This document shows, piece by piece, positions 46,963-57,767 of a stretch of DNA of 64,000 nucleotides. The translations under genes and the position numbers were made by a program. Position 1 is the stretch's first letter. Every line of letters begins with the position of its first letter. This stretch comes from Deinococcus detaillensis (GTDB taxonomy: Bacteria > Deinococcota > Deinococci > Deinococcales > Deinococcaceae), in assembly GCF_007280555.1 (NCBI RefSeq), contig NZ_VKDB01000011.1:41768-105767 (forward strand), read 5' to 3'. The notes beneath the pieces were generated by a model. That model was not told the DNA's origin. It ran no database searches and saw nothing but the letters and a program-made list of their open reading frames with translations.

Positions 46963-49900
46963 GTGATGCTCGCCGCCCTCGCCCAGCTCAGCCAAGCCCA
47001 GCACGCCAGCGGATTTTTGCGGGCGCTGACCGCCATCGCCGCCGAGCAGACCAAAGCGCACGGCGCACAGGCGCGGCTGGGCGACTCGCTGAGCGTCATC
47101 TGCGCTGAGGGGCGCGGGCTGGGCCTCAGCGACGGCAGCTTGGCCCGCCTCGCCCTGACCACTGGCGCGCCGCAGCGCAGCGCCATGATCTGCGCTTTGC
47201 CGCTGCCGTGCGGTTCCGGCGCGGTGCTGGAAGTCATCGGCGGCGCTGAGGCGGCCCTCCTCGAGCTGGAAACCGCGCTGCCGCTGCTGTGCCTCGCTTT
47301 TGAGGGCGCACTGGCCAGGGAAGCGCGGCGCGGGCGTGGACGCGTCACCGAGACGCTGGCGCAGCTGAGTACCCGCATCGGCGGCAGCTTGGATTTGGCC
47401 GAGGTGCTGACCGCCACGGCCCATAGCGCCGCCCACTCGCTGGGCTTCGAGCGGGCGCTGGTGGGTTTGTTTACCGAGCAGGATGAGAGCGGAGCGCGGG
47501 CACGCGAGGTTTTCACCCACGGCTTTGACCAGAGCTTCAGCGGCGACGTGGGGGTGGGGCCGGAGAGCTTCGAGCGCTTGATGGAGCGCGGCGAGGTGAT
47601 CGTGTATGACCACGAGCGTGACCACGCGACGCCGCTGAGCCGGGGACTGGCCGAGTTCGCGCCGCTCTTGGCCTTGATCGCGCCGCTCAAAGCGCGGGGC
47701 AGGGCGCTGGGGATTTTGTACGCCGATGTGCGGGTGCGCCGCCCGCTCAGCGAGGGAGACGACACCTTGCTGCTGGCGCTGGCCGAGCAAGCCAGCCTCG
47801 CCATCGACAACGCCCGCCGCTACGCCGACGAAACCCGCAAGCGCCACGTGGCCGAGTCGCTGCGCGAAGTGGGCGCGGCCCTATCGCACAGCCTGCACCT
47901 CGCCGATACCCTCGGCAGCGTACTGAGCTACGCCCGTACTTTGTTTGGGGCCGACGCCTGCGCCGTTCACGAGCTGCAACCCGATGGGCGCACGCTGAGC
48001 ATTCGCAGCGCGGTGGGGCTGAGCAGCGAGTACGTGCTGCGCTCGCGGGCCAAAGTCGGCGCGGGCGTAACCGGGCGGGCCATAGAAAGGGGCCAACTGA
48101 CTTTTAGCCGCGACGTGAGCGCCGAGAAACAGGGCGGCGGCTCGCGCTACACCCGTCAACTGCTGGCGGCGGGCAAATACCCTTACCGGGGCGTGGTGGG
48201 GCTAGCTCTCTCGGCACGCGGGCACGTCTTCGGCGGCCTGACCTTGTATTACAAAGACCCCCTGCCGCTCGACACCGAAGACTTGGCACTCACCGAAGTG
48301 TTTGCCGCGCAGGCCGCGCTGGCCATTGAAAACGCCCGCCTCTACGAAGATGAAGTGCGCCGCGAGCGGGAAGGGGCCGTGCTGCTGAGCGTCGCTGCCC
48401 GCTTGCAGCCGCCGCTGGCCCGTGACGCCCTGAGTGAAGTGGCCCGCGAGCTCACGGAGGCTTTGGGCGCGGAGCGCGGCCTGCTCATGACCTTAGACGA
48501 CGCGGGGCGGTTTCACGAGCTGGCCACCGTTAATTTGCCGACCATCCATTTGAGCGCTGCTGTTCAGTCAAACACAACCGTTCTCTCGAGCACTGCTGTC
48601 CAATTCAACACAGCTGTTCAATCAAGTGCAGGTATCCAATCAAGTTCAACCGCTCAATTAAGTACAGCCGAGCTGCAAGACGCCGCCGACTCCGAGCCGC
48701 TGCACTGGCTGGCCTCGCAACTCGGCAAGGGGCCGCGCCCGCTGACCCGCCGCCACCTGTTTGACGGCGCGTCCAGCGGCCTGCTCGCGCCCGTGCAGCA
48801 TCAGGGCAGTTTGCTGGGGTTTTTTTACGCCGACCACACCCGCGAAGACCCGCCTAGCGAGCGCCACTTGCATTTGGCCCGCTCACTGACCGATCAGGTG
48901 GCCCTCTCGCTGAGCCGGGAGCGGCTGCTCAGCGCTCTGGCCCGCGAGGAAGCCCGCTACCGCTTGCTGGCCCACAGCGCCCACGACCTGATTCTCGCCG
49001 CCGACCCCGCCGGACGTGTGACCTACGCCAATCCGGCCAGTCAGCGCCTGCTGGGGCCAGTCGAGGGCCGCGAACTGTGGCCGCTGATGAGCGCCCCCGC
49101 TTTTTTGACGGCGTGGCAACTCTGTTTGGCCGAGCCAGAAAGCGGGGGAAGGTGCGAGATCGCCGTCAGCGGCCTGGAGCGCGAGTTGCGCTTGGAGGTG
49201 CGCCTGTCTGCCGTGACGGGGGGTGGCGCGGCGGGCGTGCAGGGCATGCTGCTGGTGGCCCGCGACCTTAGCGAACTCCAAACCCTCGCCGCCGAAATCC
49301 AGCGGCGCGGCCAGGAACTGGAGGCGGTGTCTGCCCGGCAAGGCGAGTTGCGGCAATTTCTGTCGCTGTTTACCCAGGCGCAGGAAGAAGAACGCCGGCG
49401 CATCAGCCGTGAGCTGCACGACGACACCGCGCAGGTGCTGGTGGCGCTGGGCCGCCGAATTGACCGTCTTGGACGTGATTTGACCGGCGAGAGCCGCGAG
49501 CGGGCCGCCGACATCCGGGCTGATCTCAACTCGGCCATCGAGAGTGTGCGCCGCTTCGCCCGCAACTTGCGCCCCAGCGTGCTGGACGATCTGGGTTTGC
49601 TGCCCGCGCTGGAATGGCTGGTGTCGCAGTCCCGCACCCCCACCCGCTTGGAGGTGCAGGGCGCGGAGAGGCGGCTCAGCGGCTTTGCCGAGCTGACGGT
49701 GTACAGGGCAGTCCAAGAAGCGCTGGGCAACGTCGACAAGCACGCGCAGGCCAGCAGCGCCGCCGTCAGGGTGATGTTTCAGGCCGGTGAAGTGGATGTC
49801 AGCGTCAGCGACGACGGGCGCGGCTTAGACCGGGCCGAAGCGGAGCGGCAAACCCAGGCGGGTCACATGGGGCTGCTGGGTTTGCGTGAGCGGGTCGCAC

Positions 49901-49974
49901 TTTCCGGCGGCGAACTGAGTGTGGAGAGCAGCGCCGGGCAGGGCACGCAGGTGCGCTTCGCGTTGCCGGGGTGA
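46963..49974 (+). CDS. Multi-GAF/PAS sensor histidine kinase (HisKA_3)
   Basis: A 1003-residue cytoplasmic kinase. An N-terminal GAF-like segment (about 1-120), GAF domains at about 140-285, 310-455 and 480-650, a PAS domain (about 665-780; [20 protein letters not shown]), then a short-coil dimer domain with the phospho-acceptor histidine near residue 819 in [14 protein letters not shown], and an ATPase domain with [10 protein letters not shown] and VSDDGRGLD. This class usually works with NarL-type regulators. The third GAF carries a hexapeptide repeat. No membrane helix, so a soluble signal such as redox or light is likely sensed. Confidence 0.92.
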   Translation: MMLAALAQLSQAQHASGFLRALTAIAAEQTKAHGAQARLGDSLSVICAEGRGLGLSDGSLARLALTTGAPQRSAMICALPLPCGSGAVLEVIGGAEAALLELETALPLLCLAFEGALAREARRGRGRVTETLAQLSTRIGGSLDLAEVLTATAHSAAHSLGFERALVGLFTEQDESGARAREVFTHGFDQSFSGDVGVGPESFERLMERGEVIVYDHERDHATPLSRGLAEFAPLLALIAPLKARGRALGILYADVRVRRPLSEGDDTLLLALAEQASLAIDNARRYADETRKRHVAESLREVGAALSHSLHLADTLGSVLSYARTLFGADACAVHELQPDGRTLSIRSAVGLSSEYVLRSRAKVGAGVTGRAIERGQLTFSRDVSAEKQGGGSRYTRQLLAAGKYPYRGVVGLALSARGHVFGGLTLYYKDPLPLDTEDLALTEVFAAQAALAIENARLYEDEVRREREGAVLLSVAARLQPPLARDALSEVARELTEALGAERGLLMTLDDAGRFHELATVNLPTIHLSAAVQSNTTVLSSTAVQFNTAVQSSAGIQSSSTAQLSTAELQDAADSEPLHWLASQLGKGPRPLTRRHLFDGASSGLLAPVQHQGSLLGFFYADHTREDPPSERHLHLARSLTDQVALSLSRERLLSALAREEARYRLLAHSAHDLILAADPAGRVTYANPASQRLLGPVEGRELWPLMSAPAFLTAWQLCLAEPESGGRCEIAVSGLERELRLEVRLSAVTGGGAAGVQGMLLVARDLSELQTLAAEIQRRGQELEAVSARQGELRQFLSLFTQAQEEERRRISRELHDDTAQVLVALGRRIDRLGRDLTGESRERAADIRADLNSAIESVRRFARNLRPSVLDDLGLLPALEWLVSQSRTPTRLEVQGAERRLSGFAELTVYRAVQEALGNVDKHAQASSAAVRVMFQAGEVDVSVSDDGRGLDRAEAERQTQAGHMGLLGLRERVALSGGELSVESSAGQGTQVRFALPG
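48559..48666 (+). repeat. 18-bp coding repeat, six units
   Basis: Within the kinase gene the six units read [30 protein letters not shown] and TAQLST. The DNA is A/T-richer than its surroundings and contains AACACAGCTGTTCAAT. It is an in-frame insertion in the third GAF domain. Confidence 0.7.
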
Positions 49975-50019
49975 CGTTTAGCCCCTTTCTGAGGGCGGCT
50001 CAGCCGCTAAACTTAAAGG

Positions 50020-50424
50020 ATGAAGACCGCTGCTCCCCGTCTGATCGCCTCGCTGGTAGCGGGCCTTGCCACTGCCCTGATTCTCTACGGCGTCTTTTTG
50101 TCGGATGGACGGCCCTTTCCCTACCACAACCGCGTCCCCGACGCCGAGCTGGCCTTCAAGATGATCCCGCTGGAACTGCTGATCGGCCTACTCATCGGCT
50201 GGCTGGTGTATGGGTTGTTTGGCCGCCGCCAAGCCGCTGCGCCGCGCCGCGACATTCAGGAGCGGATGGTCTACCGTTTTGCTCACCGCCGGGGCGGAGC
50301 ATTCACCCTGCCCGAGCTGGAAACCCAGTCGCCGCTCAGCGCTGAGCAGGCCCGTCAGGTGGTGGAAAAGCTCTTGGAGGCGGGCCGCCTGAGCCGCGAG
50401 GGCGAGACGTACCGTCTCAGCTAA
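50020..50424 (+). CDS. Membrane protein with a winged-helix-like C-terminus
   Basis: A 134-residue protein I do not recognise. Helices at about 8-27 (LIASLVAGLATALILYGVFL) and 50-67 (LELLIGLLIGWLVYGLF), then about 60 residues that read like a winged helix (GGAFTLPELETQSPLSAEQARQ, VVEKLLEAGRLSREGETYRL). A membrane-tethered DNA-binding role is an inference. Leaderless: TAAACT (50008-50013), six bases, ATG. The next gene follows six bases after its stop. Confidence 0.6.
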   Translation: MKTAAPRLIASLVAGLATALILYGVFLSDGRPFPYHNRVPDAELAFKMIPLELLIGLLIGWLVYGLFGRRQAAAPRRDIQERMVYRFAHRRGGAFTLPELETQSPLSAEQARQVVEKLLEAGRLSREGETYRLS

Positions 50425-50430
50425 ACCGAT

Positions 50431-50670
50431 ATGAGCGCTCCCGACGCCCTGTTTGATTTGGCGATCAACCGCGCCGCCAATACCCTGCGTGGCCTGTCCA
50501 CCGCTGGACGGGAATCGGCGCTTGGCGAGTGGCACGTCCGCACCCGTTTTGCCCGCCGCGTGCCGCTCAGTGAAGTGCGGCGCTGCCTAGAGACCCGGCC
50601 TGCTGGTGTGTGGCACTGGCAAGGCGGGCCGGAAGGCGGCTGGGAAGCGGGGAAGGGGGCGTTTCCTTAA
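50431..50670 (+). CDS. Small unknown protein
   Basis: A 79-residue protein of unknown family. Residues 1-60 look helical and basic ([20 protein letters not shown]), the end is Gly/Trp-rich ([13 protein letters not shown]). It follows the previous gene by six bases, which supports it as real, and its last bases overlap the end of the convergent hisG. Confidence 0.5.
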   Translation: MSAPDALFDLAINRAANTLRGLSTAGRESALGEWHVRTRFARRVPLSEVRRCLETRPAGVWHWQGGPEGGWEAGKGAFP

Positions 50671-51314
50671 GCTCCGTTGCCCTCCTCGGTCAGCTCGCGC
50701 AGCCGGGCGATCAAAGGCCGCAGCATCTCGCGCTTGAGTTTGAGCGCCGTGCGGTTGACCACCAATCGGGCGCTGGAGCGCATCACCACGTCGCGCTCCT
50801 CTAGGTTGTTGGCGGCTAAGGTGCTGCCGGTCTGCACCAAGTCCACCACCGCGTCAGCCAGTCCGGTGAGGCAGGCCAGCTCGATATTGCCGCTGAGCTT
50901 GATGACCTCGGCGCTCAGCCCCCGCTGCGCCAGATACTCGCGGGTCAGGCGCGGGTACTTGCTGGCGACCCGGCCAAGCGGCCCCGCCGCGCCCACCTCG
51001 CGGATGAGGCTCAGGCGGCAGGCGCTGAACTTCAGGTCCACCGGCTCGTAGACGCTGCGTCCGCTCTCGGCCAGCACGTCTTTGCCGACCACACCCGCGT
51101 CGGCCACGCCCAGATCCACGTACACCGGCACGTCCTGATTTCGCAGCTCCAGAACCTGCACGCCGTTCATATCAAAGCGCAGGGCGCGGCTTTTTTGTGG
51201 CAGATACAGTGGCAAGCCTGCCCGCGAGAGCAGGTCTATGGCCTCTTCAAAAATGCGACCTTTGGGCAGGGCCAGTGTCAAACCTGCCGCGCTGAACTCG
51301 GGAGCCGGATTCAC
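50667..51314 (-). CDS. hisG: ATP phosphoribosyltransferase, short form
   Basis: A 215-residue HisG, first enzyme of histidine synthesis (ATP + PRPP). Features: [39 protein letters not shown], the PRPP loop [14 protein letters not shown]. At this length it lacks the C-terminal regulatory ACT-like domain and needs HisZ, which is encoded immediately upstream. The GTG overlaps the stop of hisZ (GTGA). Confidence 0.95.
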   Translation of the reverse strand: MNPAPEFSAAGLTLALPKGRIFEEAIDLLSRAGLPLYLPQKSRALRFDMNGVQVLELRNQDVPVYVDLGVADAGVVGKDVLAESGRSVYEPVDLKFSACRLSLIREVGAAGPLGRVASKYPRLTREYLAQRGLSAEVIKLSGNIELACLTGLADAVVDLVQTGSTLAANNLEERDVVMRSSARLVVNRTALKLKREMLRPLIARLRELTEEGNGA

Positions 51315-52420
51315 GCCTTCACCTCAATCAGTTGCTCGCCGCGCACCATCCGCACGATGCCCCGCGCCGCCGCGTAGCGTTGCCAGTCGGCTGGGTCGTT
51401 TGTCCAGGCCCGCTCCGCCACCAAGCCCAGCGTTTGGGCGTAGTTCACTCCGGCTTCGTCGAGTGCCAGCACCGCTTCGCGCTCGGGGGGGAGGTGGCGG
51501 GCGGCCACTTCGGTGAGGCGCTCGAGGCCCACCGCGAAGCCCGCGCCGGGGAGCGTCTCACCGCGCCCGCCGTAGCGCCCGCCGCCCAAGACCGGCTGCG
51601 CGTGGCCCGCCACGTAAGCCCGGAAAGTGTAGCCGCTGTAATAGCCGTAGCGGCGGCTCATGCCCAGGTCAAACAGCAACCGCTCCGGCCCGAAAGCGGC
51701 GGCGATGGCCAAGAGATCATCAAGCGCTTGCCGTGCCCGCTCACCCAGAGGCAGGGCGCTGGCTTCACTCAGCACGTCCGGGCCGCCGTACAAGTCCATC
51801 ACCCGGTAAAGCAGGTGGCCCAGCTCGGCGGGCAAGGCGTGGGCGCTCAGGCCCGCCGCCAGATCAGGGCCGCTTTTTCTATCCATCGCGTCGTGGAGAG
51901 TGTCGCGGGCCGCGCCGGTGATGCCCGCGTCTTCCAGGAGGCCGTCCACGAAGCCGGGGTGGCCGACTTCCAAGTGGGCGGCGACCCCCACCGCCGAGAG
52001 GGCCGACAGCGCCACTTCCAGCAGTTCAGCGTCGGCCTGTGGGCTGCGGACGCCCAGCAGTTCCACCCCAACTTGGGTAAATTCGCGCAGGTGGCCGAGT
52101 TCGCTGGTCTGACCGCGCAGCCACAGCCGCCCAGCGTATTGCAGCCGCAGCGGAAAAGGGCCAGCCGGAAAGCGTCTGTGGGCGAGCTGAGTAATGGCAG
52201 TGGTAAATTCGCTGCGCAGCGCCAGCACCGAGCCGCCTACATCAATCAGTTTGAAGGCGGTGGCGTCTTGCGGGTGGTCGTGGTTTTGAAATTCCAGCGT
52301 GGGCACGTCCACGCCCCGGTAGCCGTGCTGGGCAAAGTGGGCTGAAAGTTTGGAGCGCAGGTATTCGCGCCAGGCCCATTCGGGCGGCAACACGTCGCGG
52401 GTGCCTTCGGGAAGGGTCAT
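51311..52420 (-). CDS. hisZ: ATP phosphoribosyltransferase regulatory subunit
   Basis: A 369-residue HisRS-like protein that forms the octameric HisG-HisZ complex and brings histidine feedback. Class II synthetase motifs remain ([48 protein letters not shown]), but there is no C-terminal anticodon domain and the ATP motifs are altered. ATG 52420 starts exactly at the conserved [13 protein letters not shown]; the longer frame to 52471 is unlike the family. Confidence 0.92.
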   Translation of the reverse strand: MTLPEGTRDVLPPEWAWREYLRSKLSAHFAQHGYRGVDVPTLEFQNHDHPQDATAFKLIDVGGSVLALRSEFTTAITQLAHRRFPAGPFPLRLQYAGRLWLRGQTSELGHLREFTQVGVELLGVRSPQADAELLEVALSALSAVGVAAHLEVGHPGFVDGLLEDAGITGAARDTLHDAMDRKSGPDLAAGLSAHALPAELGHLLYRVMDLYGGPDVLSEASALPLGERARQALDDLLAIAAAFGPERLLFDLGMSRRYGYYSGYTFRAYVAGHAQPVLGGGRYGGRGETLPGAGFAVGLERLTEVAARHLPPEREAVLALDEAGVNYAQTLGLVAERAWTNDPADWQRYAAARGIVRMVRGEQLIEVKA

Positions 52421-52543
52421 GGGGTGTGGGTGGGGGAGAAGGAAAAAAGGAGAGCAAGCATCGCCGGGCATGATAGCGCCGCCCCGAGTGTGCTGGCCTG
52501 AGAGCCCCGCCTTCTCACGCGGGCTGCCTTATACTCCGGGCCT

Positions 52544-53113
52544 ATGCCGCGCCTCCGTTTCGCCTTGCTGCTCATTCTTCCGGCGGCGCTCCTCAGTTGC
52601 GCCCGCGAAAGCGATCAGTTTAAGCCGCACATCATCATCACCAGTCCTGAAGGCGGCGCGGTCAGCGCCAACAAAAGCTTTACCCTGAAAGGCTACGTCC
52701 TCGACGACAAAGCGGTGGCGCTGCTCAAGGTGCAAGGCGAGAAAGTGCCGATCAAGGCCGGCAGCAAAATTGCGCCGTTCAGCTATCAGACCAGTATCAA
52801 GGGTGACACCACCACCCTGAGCTTGCTGGCCCTCGACAGCTCCGGCAACAAAACCACTTTGGAGTTGCCGCTGCGGGTAGACAACACCCCGCCGGTCATT
52901 CGCGTGACCAAGTTCGAGCGTGACAACAAAATCATCCGGGTCAGCGGCGTCGTCACCGACAACACCAGCGTGGCCCAAGTCTCGGTGGACGGCAGCGTAC
53001 TCAATATTACGCCGGGCAATAGCACCGAGTTTTATGCTGAAACGACAGGAACTTATGCGGACATTGAGGCCAAAGACGGCGCGGGCAACGTTGCTCAACT
53101 GCGGGCCAGGTAA
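52544..53113 (+). CDS. Lipoprotein with Ig-like repeats
   Basis: A 189-residue exported protein. A signal sequence ends in the lipobox ALLSC, so C19 is likely lipidated. Two beta-sandwich, cadherin/Big-like repeats follow (ITSPEGGAVSANKSFTLKG...; DNTPPVIRVTKFERDNK...). Probably a surface or periplasmic binding protein. Leaderless: TATACT (52530-52535) eight bases before ATG. Confidence 0.75.
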   Translation: MPRLRFALLLILPAALLSCARESDQFKPHIIITSPEGGAVSANKSFTLKGYVLDDKAVALLKVQGEKVPIKAGSKIAPFSYQTSIKGDTTTLSLLALDSSGNKTTLELPLRVDNTPPVIRVTKFERDNKIIRVSGVVTDNTSVAQVSVDGSVLNITPGNSTEFYAETTGTYADIEAKDGAGNVAQLRAR

Positions 53114-53125
53114 GAGCGGCGCGAA

Positions 53126-53920
53126 GTGAGCTTGCCGCCTCGAGCCCGTCCAGCGCGGCAACATCTCTCTGAGCAGCAACCCACTGAACAGCAGCCGACC
53201 AGAACACCACGCTCCAAACCCAGCCTCGCTGAGCAAGCGCCGCCGCCTGCCGAGTTGCCGGAAGTGGCTCGCCGTCTGGCAAAGCGCTATCTGCCCACGC
53301 CGCCCACGCCCCGCAGGGCGGCTGAGCCCCTTGACGGCCTGATCAGCACCATTTTGTCTCAGCAAAACACCGCGCCGATCACGCGGCGGCAGTTCGGAGG
53401 ACTCAAGGCGGCGTATCCGAGCTGGGAGATGGCACTGGCCGACGGCCCCGACGGCATTGAAACGGTGCTGAAGGCGGCGGGCGGGGGCCTATCGCGCATC
53501 AAGGCCAACTACATCTGGAATGTGCTTGACCAACTCGAAACCACACGTGGCGAACTCAGCCTCAAAGACACCCGCCAGATGAACGACGCCGAGGTTCGCA
53601 CGCTCCTAGAAAGCTTGCCCGGCGTGGGCATGAAAACCGCTTCATGTGTTTTGCTGTTCGATCTGGCGCGGCCCGCCATGCCGGTGGACACCCACATTTT
53701 GCGGATTACCCGCCGCTTGGAGTGGCTGCCCGCCCAGTGGAACGCGGTGAAAGTCGAGCGTTGGTATGACGAAGTCTTGCCCGCGACTTGGGCTGAGCGC
53801 TACACCTTTCATGTCTCGGCCATCCGGCACGGGCGTGAAACCTGCAAAGCCCAGCGGCCCAAGTGCGGCGAGTGCGTCTTGCAAGAGCTTTGCCCGTCGG
53901 CGGGGGTGTTTTTGAAGTGA
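53126..53920 (+). CDS. Endonuclease III family DNA glycosylase
   Basis: A 264-residue HhH-GPD base-excision enzyme. The helix-hairpin-helix LPGVGMKTASCVLLF has the catalytic lysine K170, and D188 lies in MPVDTHILRI. The [4Fe-4S] loop uses C240, C247, C250 and C256. It acts on oxidised pyrimidines; Deinococcus has several EndoIII types with different ranges. The first 40 residues are a disordered Gln/Pro/Thr extension with the echo EQQPTEQQPT. The GTG start lies 12 bases after the lipoprotein stop. Confidence 0.92.
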   Translation: MSLPPRARPARQHLSEQQPTEQQPTRTPRSKPSLAEQAPPPAELPEVARRLAKRYLPTPPTPRRAAEPLDGLISTILSQQNTAPITRRQFGGLKAAYPSWEMALADGPDGIETVLKAAGGGLSRIKANYIWNVLDQLETTRGELSLKDTRQMNDAEVRTLLESLPGVGMKTASCVLLFDLARPAMPVDTHILRITRRLEWLPAQWNAVKVERWYDEVLPATWAERYTFHVSAIRHGRETCKAQRPKCGECVLQELCPSAGVFLK

Positions 53921-53939
53921 AGCGTAGGGCTGCTTTTGG

Positions 53940-54884
53940 TTACTTGCGCCGCCAGAATGTTCCCAAGCGCTGTAAAGCTGACGGTGGTTCAGCAGCGTTC
54001 GGCTTTTCAGCGCCCGTTTCAGGTGCCGACCTGAGTTCGCCTGCCATCACCGCGCTCAGCAGCAGCTTGTCGAGTTTGCCCAGCGGTGACTTATCCGGCG
54101 GCGGCTCATTTGGTGGCAAGTCATGACCTGTGGGTAGAGAACCCGAACTTGGACTGACTTCAATCCGCAGGGCACCTGCAAAGTTCAGGAGTTTATTGAA
54201 AGCAGGTTGACCTCGCTCACTGCCCACGTCCGCGCTGATGATTTGATGGGCGCTGAGTTCTATTTCTCCGAGCCAGCGGGAAGGAGAGGGATGAACGCTG
54301 AGATCAGAAAGTTTTACCCGGTAACTCCGGCGGCTCACCGAAAACAGTTGCAAGACATCGGCCAACGGCATATCCGCCGAAGAAGTCAAAAACGCGGTGC
54401 GGTGGGCGTCCGGCGGTAGGTCTTGCACCGAATCCAACTCCGCTGAGCTGTCAAAGGTGGTGCCGGAGAGGACGGCGGGGGCGCTACGCTCGTCGCCCTG
54501 CGCTGCCAGCGCCATCAGCAGGTTCTCGCCGCTGCCCGACAAACTGCGCCGCCGGATGGGAGCCGCGCTCCGGCTGACGCTAAACTGCCCGCCCTGCTGC
54601 TGAAAGAGGGTACGCAGGGCCTTGAGGCCCACGTAAGCGCCGATAGGTCGGCTGGGCCGGAACATGCAGTCGGCGGGCTGACCCTGATCGAACACCACGC
54701 TGAACTCGCCCGCCAAGGTCGTGAGCTGCCACACCAGCGTCTCTTGGCGGCGGCACAAATACAAAAACAAATCTTCCAAGATGTCGTAGGTCAGTTGCCC
54801 TTCGATGAAAGCAATTTGCCGCTGGTCGGTAGCGGGCGGCAGCGCTGCTCTCAGTCCGCTCCGGTTATCCCGTTGCTGATCCAT
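53940..54884 (-). CDS. PATAN (DUF4388)-like protein
   Basis: A 314-residue protein with two regions of the PATAN type: one near 20-100 (QIAFIEGQLTYDILEDLFLYL, LAGEFSVVFDQGQPADCMF) and one near 160-215 (SADMPLADVLQLFSVSRRSYRVKL and WLGEIELSAHQIISADVG). The C-terminus is Pro-rich. ATG 54884 has GGAGACGGG before it. It has the same general plan as the gene at 42.1 kb, though the sequences differ much. No partner is apparent. Confidence 0.6.
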   Translation of the reverse strand: MDQQRDNRSGLRAALPPATDQRQIAFIEGQLTYDILEDLFLYLCRRQETLVWQLTTLAGEFSVVFDQGQPADCMFRPSRPIGAYVGLKALRTLFQQQGGQFSVSRSAAPIRRRSLSGSGENLLMALAAQGDERSAPAVLSGTTFDSSAELDSVQDLPPDAHRTAFLTSSADMPLADVLQLFSVSRRSYRVKLSDLSVHPSPSRWLGEIELSAHQIISADVGSERGQPAFNKLLNFAGALRIEVSPSSGSLPTGHDLPPNEPPPDKSPLGKLDKLLLSAVMAGELRSAPETGAEKPNAAEPPSALQRLGTFWRRK

Positions 54885-55066
54885 TCCCGTCTCCTGTGGC
54901 CTGCTTGCTGCTGACTGGTCGGCCCGCGTGCTTGGGCGGCCTGCTGTGCATTGTGGCACTTGCTTGCCCCCGAGTGGAGAGGAAAAAGCCGCAAAACCAA
55001 GCCGGGTGGTGGGGATGGTGATAAGGGAGCGGCTTCAGCCAGATGCGGGTATGAGAGAATGGAGGT

Positions 55067-56599
<1,533 letters not shown>

Positions 56600-56859
56600 G
56601 TAGAAATGGAGTTGGTGCCACTTTGTTTCATTGCATTCATCTGGGACGAAGCGCCGTTATCTCTTGCACCCTTGCCAGACCACCTGATTGACGTACATGC
56701 TCAGCACCGAGTCGCCGTGCTCCTCACGCTGATTTCCGTGGCTTTTCAGCCTTGACGGTACTACCCGCTTGAGGCATTCACGCCTTTGATGTGTTTCTAC
56801 GCCCCCCACTGCCGCTTTGACCCTCGCCTTTGACCCGCTGGGCGTGATAAAACTCCTCT

Positions 56860-57450
56860 ATGGAAAGCGTCGTTGCCCTCTTTAGTGAACCTGCACAGGC
56901 CAAGTCAGCTCTGCAAACCTTGGAAGCACGCGGCTTTAACCGCGACAACTTGGGTTTCAGCATCAATGATCCGGTGGCTGAAAACGATATTGCCCAAGAC
57001 ACCGGCATTTCGCCGGAGCAGGGCGCTCCTGCGGGCGTCAGCGGCGTGCTTCGTGGCATGGGCATAGGCATCTTGGCGGGTCTGGCCATCGCCTTGCCGG
57101 TCTGGTTTCTCATCTGGGTGTTTCCCGAGACCCGAATCTATTCGATGGGCGGCGCATATACGGCGTTGTTCGGAGTACTGGGCGGCGGCGGCATGGGCGG
57201 CATCTTCGGAGCGCTGGCCGGAACCGATCACGGCGATTACGTCAAGTTGCTGCGGCAATTCGGCATCCCTGCCGCCGACGCTGAGGCCTATGACGCGGGC
57301 ATCCGTTCCGGTCACGTGCTGGTGGTGGCCCGCAGCGAGCGCGGCAGCAAGTCAGACGAAGCTCTGAACATCCTCAAGCGCAGCGGCGCGGTGGATTTGT
57401 CGCAGGTGCGCGGCAGCGGCGCTCTGGCCAGTCAACGCGGCACACACTAA
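56860..57450 (+). CDS. General stress protein 17M-like membrane protein
   Basis: A 196-residue protein. The start ESVVALFSEPAQAKSALQTLEARGF is the general-stress YflT/GSP17M-type domain; a glycine-rich membrane part follows (GIGILAGLAIALPVWFLIWVF and LGGGGMGGIFGALAG), then GDYVKLLRQFGIPAADAEAY and GHVLVVARSE. Such proteins are made on heat or desiccation stress, role unclear. A T-rich terminator follows. Confidence 0.78.
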   Translation: MESVVALFSEPAQAKSALQTLEARGFNRDNLGFSINDPVAENDIAQDTGISPEQGAPAGVSGVLRGMGIGILAGLAIALPVWFLIWVFPETRIYSMGGAYTALFGVLGGGGMGGIFGALAGTDHGDYVKLLRQFGIPAADAEAYDAGIRSGHVLVVARSERGSKSDEALNILKRSGAVDLSQVRGSGALASQRGTH

Positions 57451-57469
57451 GCAAGTTCTTTTTACAAGT

Positions 57470-57499
57470 GGCCACCTCAGAAACGAGGTGGCCTTTTTT
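57470..57499 (+). terminator. Intrinsic terminator after the stress-protein gene
   Basis: A perfect GGCCACCTC / GAGGTGGCC stem with a six-base loop and six Ts. Confidence 0.9.
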
Positions 57500-57767
57500 C
57501 GTTGCTTCCCGCATATAGCGCGTATGAGCTGGCGTGACTCGTTTCTAACTTCTCGAAAAGGTAAGCCTGAGTTTAAGTAGAAGCGCTGATGCGGCTCACG
57601 GGCTGTACTTGTCGGGCCTATCAGAGTGTCGCCGCTCGGCACCTGACTGGCCGTAAAGGCCGCCACGACACAAATGGGGCCGCACGCACAATCGCGGGGC
57701 ACAACTAAAGCGCCGTACAAAGGCTCGAGTTTCTGAGCACAGACTTGTGATTATACTGCTCTTCAAC
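57500..57767. other. Promoter region of the MFS gene, otherwise empty
   Basis: A 268-base stretch. TATACT (57752-57757) lies ten bases before the MFS start. An overlapping TATAAT reads the other way (57750-57755). A minus-strand frame runs leftward from TTG 57720 across this stretch into the stress-protein gene; nothing in it is recognisable and I do not call it. Confidence 0.4.

Noticed and set aside
56778..57113. A minus-strand ORF over the start of the stress-protein gene
   Set aside because: Composition is that of a reverse frame (Met/Pro/Arg-rich); the plus strand has the family pattern.
57352..57720. A minus-strand ORF from TTG 57720
   Set aside because: It has a TATAAT further upstream, but overlaps the stress-protein gene and its terminator and shows no family features.
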